From Hydra vulgaris (lineage: Eukaryota; Cnidaria; Hydrozoa; Anthoathecata; Hydridae): a stretch of DNA of 64,000 nt. A model generated the notes under the pieces. The model saw only the letters and a list, made by a program, of their open reading frames with translations. It made no database searches and was not told the DNA's origin. Positions 55,539 to 64,000 of the stretch are shown here, in pieces. Position numbers and translations under genes: made by a program. Every line of letters starts with the position of its first letter. The stretch's first letter is position 1. The stretch lies in the NCBI RefSeq assembly GCF_038396675.1, contig NC_088933.1, positions 15,276,001-15,340,000 on the forward strand, in the 5' to 3' direction.

Positions 55539-55648
55539 CTTTCATCTTTGATACCTTTACAAATCTTGTATATTTAAGTAACCTTTTAAATTACGATTAA
55601 CTTTATTTTATTTACAAATATATTTTTTGGGAATTTCTTGAAAAAGTA

Positions 55649-56157
55649 ATACATCTTTGAAATTAAAGTTCCGTATGTTTTAGTTGTTTTTCCAGTTAGA
55701 TTTTTTGTGCCTATTAAGATTATAAACAGCTGAAAATATTAACAGCAAAAAAAAATTTTTTTTGATGGGGGTGTTTTAAGATATTGGGCCCCAAAGTTGG
55801 TTTATAGAAACTAGTTGTTTTATTAATTTTTATGCATGTTCTTTTTATATTTGAGCATTTTAAGTACATTTATTGAATTCAGAATCAAAAAAACATTATA
55901 TATGTTCATTTTCATGTTTTTGCCATTTTTATTTCTTATTATTTTAAGGAAAATGTTTTTTCAGAGTGTTATGAAAACCGGGTCATTTTGGGAAACTAGG
56001 TCAGTATTAAAATTGCAATATCTTGTCAACCGCTAAACTTTTTTAGCTAAAGTTTTGCATGCAATATTTTTTTTATAATTAGGAATAATGTGTCAAAATA
56101 TAACACAAAAGGAAGACACATGGTTCAATGGACTGGGTGATTTGATGTGGAATTGCC
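55649..56157 (-). repeat. Right terminal inverted repeat
   Basis: Complement of 53438-53955. Confidence 0.9.
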
Positions 56158-56169
56158 CATAACCGAGAA

Positions 56170-56399
56170 TGACAAAGATGGTGAATATTAGCGTTTTTAA
56201 TGTGGTTTTTTATACTTTAACATCAAATTAGAGTACTTTCCTCAAGTTTTCAGACCTATGTTTTGATATGATTCTGAATCAGTATAATGTATTCTATCTT
56301 AATCAATCAAAAAACAGGAAGGAGGGGGGGGGGGTTAGAAAGTCGAATAGCGCTAATATCATTTGGTGCCAAAGATGTTTTTCGCAATTTATATTAAAG
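56170..56399. other. Spacer; short MULE-like word
   Basis: TTAGCGTTTTTAATGTGGTT-TTTTAT at 56188-56213 matches 47822-47847 in inverse orientation, the upstream edge of the Mutator-like relic. A 14 bp G run lies near 56326. Confidence 0.45.
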
Positions 56400-56492
56400 T
56401 TTGGGTTTATTTAAGGTAAAATGTATGGCGTTTGGATTTCATTAAGGTAAAATGTACGGCGTTTGGGTTTAATGAAGGTAAAATGTATGGTG
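56400..56492. repeat. 31 bp minisatellite, 3 copies
   Basis: Unit GTTTGGGTTTATTTAAGGTA plus AAATGTATGGC. Confidence 0.9.
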
Positions 56493-57242
56493 TATACAGT
56501 TAAATTGGCAATTTGACGATTTGTATGATCATACGCAGGTAAAAGTAGTTGAATTTTTTTTTTTTTTTTTTTTTAAATTTTAAAGGGGGATAGCCCCTTA
56601 AGGGAATTTTTACTAAGGATTAACTATTATTTCAAATATTCTTTATTTTTGATCAAGTATACTCAACACTACTTTACAGAATTAATTACATTTAATGATA
56701 ATAGTAAAAACAAATCAGTCAGCATTTTTTTTCATAAAATGCGTGTTCCCGCTGAAATAATGCGAAGTTTCCGTTTTAACTATCGTTAAATTATTCTGCG
56801 ACATTTGATAGGTTTGCTTCTAACAGCTAAAGTTTGCATTTCACTTTTGGGAGCAATTTTATTTCTTTTTTGGCAATGATAAAAATTTCCTGAGACTTTT
56901 TTTTTGTGATTGTAAATAAAACTTTGTTTTTATGCGTGCGTGTTTGCACAAAAAACTTGGTTTCTTTTTTCTTATTTTTTGTGATTGAACACTAAACTTT
57001 TTTTTCTTTTGTGCTGACTAAACTTTTGAGCTAGATGTAAATCAACTTTATTAATAAATATTTAACTCAACACTCTTATGAAAAACTATTTTTTTATTCT
57101 AAAAATAAGAAAATCCTAAAAAATCACTAGTTTTTTAAAATGATTTCAAAAGTGACCCTATCTAATCAAAAGTGACCCTATCTATTCAACGAAAGGAAGC
57201 CGAAAAATTTTAAAAATATAAATAAATTTTTTTTTTTAATTT
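56493..57242. other. Spacer, no gene
   Basis: A ~20 bp T run near 56552, and GTGACCCTATCTA-TC repeated twice (about 57152-57186). Confidence 0.5.
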
Positions 57243-57497
57243 TAATTGTTTATCAATATCACGTGTTCTCTTCAAAAGAGAGTATGTAAAATTGTTAACA
57301 TCAAGATTATCTCCAAATTTCGGAGATAATCTAGATGCATATTATCATATTCGTTATTATCAAAAAATAAAAAAATGCCTAAATTTTTTGAATGCTATAA
57401 TAATACGAAGTTTAGCCGAATAAAAAGTTATAAATCCAATCAAATATCACATAATCTCATTAAAAGAGAGCACGTGATATTTGATAAACAATTATAC
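57243..57497. repeat. MITE, ~255 bp
   Basis: The ends TAATTGTTTATCAATATCACGTG and the inverse CACGTGATATTTGATAAACAATTA pair, followed by TCTCTT/AAGAGA. A small internal hairpin AGATTATCTCC-loop-GGAGATAATCT is at 57304-57332. Confidence 0.85.
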
Positions 57498-57631
57498 TAA
57501 AAAATTTTTGCTCAACAAAAGCTGTAATTCAAATTGCTACTGAAAGTATAAATTACGTTATATTTTAAAGTTTTCTTAGAATTTTATGTACAACTACATT
57601 TTAAAATCACTGCAAAAGCTGTTTAGAAAAA

Positions 57632-57778
57632 ATGTCTACTAATTTGAACAAAGAACTCTCGTTTTCATCCATTAACGAAGTCATCTTGCTTGGAGACCTT
57701 CGGAGCTGTCCAGCTTTATCTGTGTTTATAGGAGAAGGAGGAACACCACGCCTCGATTTGAATCGATTTACAGCGTAG
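57632..57778 (+). CDS. Candidate short ORF, 48 residues
   Basis: ATG 57632 to TAG 57776. The sequence begins MSTNLNKELSFSSINEVILL and ends TPRLDLNRFTA. Base composition is visibly richer in G+C than the neighbourhood, with mixed codons rather than A/T runs, which suggests past or present coding. A TATAAATTA-like word lies about 85 bp upstream. There is no known domain, no signal peptide and no membrane span. It could be a first exon or a transposon scrap. Confidence 0.3.
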   Translation: MSTNLNKELSFSSINEVILLGDLRSCPALSVFIGEGGTPRLDLNRFTA

Positions 57779-58159
57779 AGAAAGTTACTCTAGTAAAATA
57801 GAAATAAAAAAAATAGTAAATATAACATTTACATATAACATAACAAAATAAAATTAATAATAAACATGATAAAGATAATAAAAAGCATGAAACTGACAAA
57901 ATTAAAATTATGCAAGCAATAAACGCTCTCCATACATATTTACTAAACATATTATTAGTACTTTTTTTTCTGATTTTCAAAAATCAAAGTTAAATAAATT
58001 ATATAACAGTTATATAATTATATAAAGTGCAAATAAATGATACTTTATTAAAATTCTTTTAGAATTCTTTTTAAAATACGCACAAATTATAGAAGACTTT
58101 TAAAAATAATCTTGAATCACGAAATTGTCAAAACTATGTACAGAATTGTTAAAGGATAC
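57779..58159. other. A+T-rich spacer
   Basis: A hydrophobic 70-codon minus frame (57768-57980) is low-complexity A/T sequence and I do not accept it as a gene. Confidence 0.4.
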
Positions 58160-58545
58160 GCTACAAATCTTTTCCAAAAATTTATTGAAAACGTAGTTGG
58201 ACCCGCTATCTACCAAGCTTGAGCCACTCTCTTACCATCGTAAAGCTGCATCTCTTTCTCTTTTCTACAAATACTATCATGGTCGTTTCTCATAACTAGC
58301 TCTATCAACTAAAACTCTCACTCGACTTGTCATTAAGCAAAGTCTCATCCTTTTACTGTATCTGTCCCTGCATGCTCTCAAAACTTTATTTTTGTTTTGA
58401 AGTTTTTTTTCGTTTTTGAAAAGTTGTCTTATTTTTTTCCTCGCACTTCAACCCTTCAGAACTCTCTTCGATCTTCATGTTTTCCTGACTCATAAAACCT
58501 CCAACTTTTCAAATCTTGTGTCAACCGTTTCAAAGTGGTTTTGAA
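58160..58545 (+). pseudogene. LINE family A-like C-terminal fragment
   Basis: Plus-strand phrases: ENVVGPAIYQA, KAASLSLFYKYYHGRFS, LSTKTLTRLVIKQSL, FTVSVPACSQNF, and FPDS-like remains. They match the end of family A (compare KCIVNIVGPAFAASLQ and ASLFLFYKCYS at 22081-22560). It is opposite in orientation to the other copies. Frameshifts throughout; no 5' part. Confidence 0.7.
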
Positions 58546-59639
58546 ATGAAAACAAAAACTTTGAAAGATTACTTACAAAAAAAACATGAGAGGAATGATT
58601 ACGAATATTGAAAAGTGCCATAACTAAAAGCTGCATAACTTATGCAAAATATACAATTGTTCGTATGATGATGACGATAGTTTTAATTAGGAAATTTTCA
58701 ATACAAAAAAAAAAAAAGAAGAAAATTTTTATATATTTTATTGGCCCAAAACCGGTTTTAATCTTATATTACCATAGCCAACCATATCTTTGGTCAAGGT
58801 CAAGTACTGGGATGTAATTTTTCTATTTGATAAAACTATCAAATAGAAAAACTTAAGCGTATACCTAATCAAAAGAATTTAAGTTAACTTTATTAAAAAA
58901 ACTTATAAACAAAATTTCAGTACATATTTCTTTACTTTTATAAATGTATTTGATCTTTATTGCCAAATTTATAATAATTAAGTCAACAAGACTTTTAAAA
59001 ATTTGGTTCACTGATATAATTCGTAGTTGATCCCATAGTTTTAAGTACAATTAAACAAATCATATTTAATATAACTAAACAATAAAATTTCATTCATAAC
59101 AATGCACACCAGATCGTCTACAACATGCTAGGTGGACAAAAATATTTTATTCTGCGATTTGATTACTAAGAATGCAATTAAGAATATTTTTGTATTGTGT
59201 TTCATTGATATGGTTTTTTTGGTTATTTGTAAGCAATTTTAGTATTGAAAATGCTAAATAATTAATAAAAAAAAAATACTTAATTTTAACAATTGTTAAT
59301 GTCATAAATTATGTAATAAAAATTTTATTAATAAATTTTGCATTGTTGTACAGCTCAGAACTTTGACTATATTAAAAAATTAGTTTGTAACATGTAAATA
59401 CAAAAGGCAGTAGGCATTGAAAAATTAAAAGAAAAAAAAGATTTTACAATATGAACTTTTTTTCCAAACTTTAAATAAAACTGTTAATGTGATTAAAAAG
59501 TACTTGCCTTCTAAATTAAAATTCATCAGAGCAACAAAATGGTTGTTTTTATAAAATCTTGTTATATGGTATTACAAGCACTGCATAATAATAACTGAAA
59601 TTTCAAAAAAAAATTTTTTTAGGATTAACAGACAACTTG
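58546..59639. other. A+T-rich spacer
   Basis: No gene. TTTGATAAAACTATCAAATAGAAAA forms a small hairpin near 58826-58850. GCTAGGTGGACAAAA at 59129 is mirrored by TTTGGTCCACCTAGC at 62148. Confidence 0.45.
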
Positions 59640-62060
59640 AAAGATTGCAAATTGTATGAATCAAAAAAACAAGATAAAGCAAGCGAATTCCAAAGAACTG
59701 ATGTTTAAGAAAAAAAAACTAAATGAATAAGAATTTTTGAAGCACTTAGAAACAGTCATGGTAGAAGGATGAGACATAAATATAGGAAGATCTAGATGAT
59801 TGCGATAATGATTAGCTGAAAAAATTGATTTTTATCTGAGAAATGATTTTCTAAAATCATTTCTCAGATAAAAATCAATATTTTATTTGAGAAATGATTT
59901 CAGAAAAATGATATCTGAAAAAATTGATTTTTATAATTCACCATCCATTGAGAGCTCCATGCTGTAGCAGAAGTAAGATCCATTTCAAGTTCAAATGCCC
60001 CATTCAAACAATCAGAGAGTGTGAGCTACTTCAAGACAAGAATAAATGGTAGTATCATCAGCAAACAATGCCACCTTAGATGTGAGAACTTTTTGAGGAT
60101 TGTTAATGTAAATCAAAAAAAGTATGGGGCCAAGGATAGAACCTTGAGGAACCCCTGAAGTTACAGGAAATAAAGAAGAGTTATGTCCACCGAGGACAAC
60201 ATTAATACTACGATTGGTAAGGAAGGATTCAATAGTCTTAAAGGTTTTACCTGTTTCACTGTAAGAAGAGAGTTTATGGAAAAGACCAGCATGCAAAACT
60301 TTATCAAAAGCTTTAAAAATGTTGAGAGCAATAGCCTTTCACATCTTCCTAATGGGCAACAAAACCTATGGTTTATTACTGTTAACAAATCAGCAGTAGA
60401 ACGAGAAGACCGAAATCCATATTGATGATCAGAAAATTATTAGATTCAAGATGAGAGACTAAGTGTTTGTTAATTAAAGACTCAAAAACATTGCTTATGA
60501 TAGGAAGAAGACTAATGGGACAGTATTTAAACGAGTCAGATTGCTCTACAGAACTTTTGAAAATAGGAATAACAGATGCTGCTTTTAGCAGGCTGGAAAA
60601 TAAGACTCTGATAAGCACTTAAATAGTTAAATAAACTGTTAAATAGTTTTGAAAGTATAGAAGACAGCTCAAAAGAACACTTCTGCAAGACTATAACAGG
60701 CATATTGTCTGGACCACAAGCTGTAGAAGAGTCAATGCAGGAAATCACTTTAGACACAGAATCTAGAGTGATTCGAATGTCAAGCAATGGATCAACCTGT
60801 TTGATGGCTATATCAGTTTAGATGTGATTAGTGGATTCAAGAGATAATTGGTGAAGTTCTTAGCAAACAATTTAGCTTTGTCTGCAGGTAAAGTAACAAA
60901 ATCTAAACCATGCAAGAGAGGTAGAATATTAGATTTGCATCTGAAGTCTCTGGAGCCTTATTTTTGAGTTGAAATACAAGATTTTGTGACCTGAGAATAG
61001 CAGGTTTTGGCATTTCACAAAACCTTTTCTCTAGCCATAGTAAACAGTTTGGTTTCTAGCCATAGTAAACAGACATCTATTTTCTGGAGAATTGTTTTGG
61101 CAACAGATATGGAAGTAATAGTTATGGTTAGAAATTGCAGCAACACAATGAGAAGAAAACCATTGAGAAGAGTGAGGCTTGATTTGGAATTGCCAAGAGA
61201 AAATAAAAGATTCCATGCCGGCCTAAATCCAAGAAGTTACATAAGAAGTTACATAAGAAGCACATTTGTCAGCAGGAAGACAAAAGACTTCCACCCAAGG
61301 CCCATCACAAAAAAAGTTCCAGTCAGCTTTAAGGTATGAGGTATTATGATTGGGGGATTCCGATGATGAAGAAGAATGAGATAATAATTTTAGAGAGACC
61401 AAACAATGATCAGAAGCACCTAAGGGTGAATGTGGAGAAACTGAGCACTGATTATTATCAGAAGCAAGACATAAGTCGAGTAGAGAAGGTAAATGATTTG
61501 GATTGTCTGGAAAGCATGTTGGAAAGTTGACAATTTGCATTAGAGATTGCATTAGAGAAAAACAAAAGTTATCGGCCTTAACCCCTTTAAAGTCACTGAC
61601 ACTAGAGGTAGTGATTTTGGCAAGTGACACTTAGTGGCAGTGATTTTGGCTGAAGGAAAAAGAGTAAGGGCTGGCCAAATTGATCAGAAATAACATCAAA
61701 AGGAGTGCAGTCTTGAGATGAAGAAGAGAAATATATAATAAAGAGAAAGGTGATAGAGTAAAGTGGTGCTAAACGAAAGTACATAAAAGAATAGTCTGCC
61801 GATTCAAACCTAGTTTCCTGATAAATGGGTGAATTCTTAAGAATGTATATGCCCAGGCCAAGCATGTGATTATTTAAGTCTTTACGAATTAAAGGAAGAT
61901 AACCATCAACACAAAGATCACAAAATGGGACAGCTGAACTCAAATTAATCTCACTATGAGCAAGCACTTCTGGTGAACCTTGAAAAAGATGACTCAACTG
62001 CAGAAAAATTACTTCGAAGGCCACAAATATTAGTGAATGATAGGTTTCAAGAATTTGGTA
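59640..62060 (-). pseudogene. LINE family A copy 3: endonuclease-RT, internally deleted
   Basis: Reading the minus strand from about 62060: endonuclease remains with RKDLNNHMLGLGIYILKNSP, TRFESADYSFMYFRLAPLYS (61800-61860), NFPTCFPDNPNHLPSLLDLC (about 61480-61540), LGASDHCLVSLKLLSHSSSS. RT follows with SSTACGPDNMPVIVLQKCSF (about 60668-60730), KAASVIPIFKSSVEQSDSFK, SLLPIISNVFESLINKHLVS, SFLTNRSINVVLGGHNSSLF, PVTSGVPQGSILGPILFLIY and VALFADDTTIYSCL (about 60045-60085, catalytic Asp pair intact). Between about 59770 and 59790 most of the thumb/C-terminal region is deleted and sequence jumps to the 3' end, which resembles 22000-22090. Numerous frameshifts. Clade CR1/L2/Jockey-like. Confidence 0.85.
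59825..59880. repeat. Near-perfect 56 bp palindrome in LINE sequence
   Basis: ATTGATTTTTATCTGAGAAA...is mirrored exactly around TCTAA. A third, diverged copy of the arm follows (59881-59935). The original arm is LINE sequence (compare 22605-22625). Confidence 0.95.
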
Positions 62061-62454
62061 ATGATGATGGTGGTTTTTTTGTGTTTTACAGTTTTTGATA
62101 CTTTAGTCACTTTTTAAATATAAAATATTTGATTTCTTGAACTGACTTTGGTCCACCTAGCTTGTATGAAGCGATACTAGGGCTGATCAAATAATGGACA
62201 AATTAAACTATTTAAATAAAAAATAATTTTTGGATAATTATTTAAATAGTTCAAATATTATATATTAAATTCAAATATTTATAGTATCAATAATAACATT
62301 TGTTTTTAGTACAAAGTAAATTGGTGCATGGTAAAAAGTAAAGACATTCCTAATATCTTGATAACCAATATAACAATATATTAAAATGTTATATATGGTA
62401 GCATATTTTATTTTATAAAGAATAAGAAAATTTGACTTATTGCTTCAGCCAAAC
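62061..62454. other. Spacer with a palindrome
   Basis: AACTATTTAAATA and TATTTAAATAGTT face each other at about 62206-62252, next to ACTAGGGCTGATCAAATAAT, which looks like a hAT-type end. No gene. Confidence 0.45.
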
Positions 62455-63510
62455 ACATGAAAATTATTTCTGGTTTAATTATGACCTTATTAAATATAAT
62501 ATATCAAATATTTCATTACTTAATGATATTCAAAGTTTGGTCATAAATAAGCCAGCCATGCCGAATCATCTTTCAGTTTCCACAGATGAAGATGACAAAG
62601 AAGAAAAGGCTGAATTTAAATTTTCTAAACCTTTTGGTCAATCATTAAATGCTTCAAACAACGCAAATTCTTTTTTAATAAGTAATAACATACTTTTAGT
62701 TGGTGAAGCCACAACAGGGTCAGATAAATATTCATAAAGTTCATCAATGTTACTCTTCTTTGGCAAAAATTCTTAGATTCTGGAGCATCACTCTTGTCAT
62801 TTGAATCAATTGATGGGCTATTTTCAATTGAGAATATATCTTTCAAGAAAAGTCTTTTGTATAGATCTTTTGCTATCATTTGAAGATCTTTCTTTTTTGG
62901 ATAATAAAAAATTGAGTTTTCAGTAACTTTTAAAGCCCACTAAAACCAGAGTTTCTTTTTTCGTTGATTCTTTCTAACACAGCAGTATAAAGATAACAGC
63001 AGTAATAACAGCACATTTCTTTTCATTTTATAAGATTAAATTCAAATCTTTTCATTTGTCAAGATGGTAAACATCTCTTTTACAAAGAGCAGTAGCTGTA
63101 ACCTTATCATTTCTAAACACTCAGCAGAATCCCTTACGAAATCAACTTCTGATTTAGTGAGTATTAATTCACTGGCAGGCAGATCATTAAAAATGGGATA
63201 AAAAACATTTATTATCTTTAGATACCTTGAAAGCATTTTGATCAAGGAATTCCATCTTGTCCATGTGTCAAAAATCGTTGATTGTTGTTTTCCAAGCTCT
63301 TTCAAACAATGTTGTTGAAGAATATCATTTTTGGTTGGAGATATCCTGAATAACTTGGCGATTTTTCTAATTTTCATTATAGTTTCACAAAGATGTCTGA
63401 TATGCCACCTGATGAACATACTTTGCTCATAATTTTTGTTGTAGGACTTTGCTAGAAAATTAAAGTTTTGAAACAAAGATGATTTTTTTTGTCTCAAATG
63501 CATTTAAGGC
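62455..63510 (-). pseudogene. hAT transposase C-terminal half
   Basis: The minus strand from 63503 is open for 153 codons: SMFIRWHIRHLCETIMKIRK, RISPTKNDILQQHCLKELGK, FDTWTRWNSLIKMLSRYLKI. After frame changes come MIAKDLYKRLFLKDIFS (about 62830-62879), then SSSSVETER-x-FGMAGLFMTK (about 62535-62600) and SLSNEIFDILYLIRS (about 62470-62525). TRWNS is the conserved hAT Trp region, and SVETER..AGLF.TK is the C-terminal dimerisation domain. The catalytic first half is absent, cut near 63510. At least four stops or shifts. Confidence 0.82.
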
Positions 63511-63526
63511 TAGATAATTGCCAAAT

Positions 63527-63673
63527 ATTCTCAAATACAAAAATCAGTTAACTAAAGAGTTGAAAATTTTGAACAACAAGTGTCCAGTTCAGCCATATCA
63601 TCAGTCTTTTAAAAATTCTGAAATGGATTGCTTTATCCCAAAGCAAGAAGATAGTAAAGATTATGTTGCTTAA
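63527..63673 (+). other. Protein-like open frame at the right edge
   Basis: The plus strand reads ILKYKNQLTKELKILNNKCP, then VQPYHQSFKNSEMDCFIPKQ and EDSKDYVA before a stop. No ATG and no recognised family. It begins where the hAT relic ends and runs in the opposite direction. Could be an exon or a transposon scrap. Confidence 0.25.
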
Positions 63674-64000
63674 AGGTAAATCCCTATTACCAAAGTTAAT
63701 GGTGTTATATATTTCCAGCTAGAAAATAATATAAACTGATCTTGTTTTATATACTTTTTTTTTAATTTATTTTTACTTATCCTTTACACTTTATTAGTCC
63801 TAAAACTGAAACAAATTAAAAACAATTCTCTGATGTTTCTTTCACAGAAAAAGTTAATTCTGCAAAACATGTCAAAATCCAATCTAAAATTAACTTTAAA
63901 AAAAAAACAATGATTTTATAGAGTTGTCTTTTGAAACTTTTATAGATTCTAAAATATTTAAGTGATTAGATTCCAACTCAGTTAATATTCCTTTATATAC
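63674..64000. other. A+T-rich edge
   Basis: No gene or repeat recognised up to the window end. Confidence 0.5.

Larger units (their letters stand above)
53438..56157 (+). mobile_element. 2.7 kb transposon with ~0.5 kb terminal inverted repeats, superfamily unknown
   Basis: The left arm 53438-53955 and right arm 55649-56157 mirror each other along almost their whole length. The outer ends read GGTAATTCCGCATCAAATCA and the inverse of GGCAATTCCACATCAAATCA. Inside are AAATGACCCGGTTTTCATAA, GGGGCCCAATATCT-AAACAC-CCCCATCAAAAAAA and AACATACGGAACTTTAATTT. CATAA lies just outside both ends (53432-53436 and 56158-56162), a likely target duplication. One plus-strand gene (54104-55538) fills the space between the arms. 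The arms are well conserved, so the copy is not ancient. Confidence 0.88.

Noticed and set aside
57768..57980. 70-codon hydrophobic minus frame
   Set aside because: Composition follows the local A/T richness, with no family match or splice context.
60183..61530. Plus-strand frames at 60183-60425, 61007-61339 and 61336-61530
   Set aside because: They are antisense to LINE family A coding sequence, whose conserved motifs are on the minus strand.
62432..62737. 101-codon plus frame
   Set aside because: Antisense to the hAT C-terminal dimerisation domain, which is recognisable on the minus strand.

Overview
The window is eukaryotic, animal nuclear DNA. It is very A+T-rich (roughly three quarters by eye), with long (TA)n and (CATA)n tracts, GT-AG introns, a poly(A)-tailed tRNA-derived SINE, non-LTR retrotransposons and DNA transposons of several superfamilies. 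The mix of Tc1/mariner, hAT, P-like, Mutator-like and Helitron-like relics, LINEs and many foldback MITEs fits a cnidarian such as Hydra. That assignment is a judgement from remembered repeat families, not a search result.

There is almost no host gene content. The one convincing host feature is a first exon of a PMP22/claudin-superfamily membrane protein (28445-28622, minus). Two short open frames (18852-19062 and 57632-57778) and a possible exon at the right edge (63527-63673) are only candidates. Nearly everything else is transposon-derived and mutated.

Layout. 1-7.4 kb: foldback MITEs, two hAT transposase relics, a mariner fragment and a palindrome cluster. 7.5-12.1 kb: a LINE fragment, then a ~3.7 kb stretch between inverted repeats that carries a broken gene for an unrecognised zinc-cluster protein. 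13.2-18.6 kb: a Tc1 relic, a Helitron-like fragment, (TA)n, and a foldback element whose arms are built of short TCGAAA-type repeats and which encloses a P-like transposase scrap. 20.9-27.7 kb: a MITE, a LINE, two Tc1 relics, a SINE and another MITE. 28.4-31.6 kb: the claudin-like exon, tandem-repeat MITEs, and a palindrome around (TA)n. 32.3-38.1 kb: a LINE that has received a nearly full Tc1 (DD34E), a MITE and another insert. 40.0-47.9 kb: relics of four further transposase-like genes. 49.4-53.2 kb: a second LINE of the same family with a 0.9 kb insert. 53.4-56.2 kb: a nearly complete 2.7 kb element with ~0.5 kb terminal inverted repeats and one gene of a family I cannot name. 57-64 kb: a MITE, LINE copies and a hAT relic.

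The best candidate for an undescribed system is the 53438-56157 element. Its protein has three conserved acidic motifs with DDE-like spacing, and it shares an LHLF-[ST]-D-x-C-x-G-Q motif with the relic at 42875-44822. The zinc-cluster element at 8.3-12.1 kb and the foldback P-like element at 16.1-18.6 kb come next. No operons apply; most elements are inactive copies that rely, if at all, on proteins encoded elsewhere.
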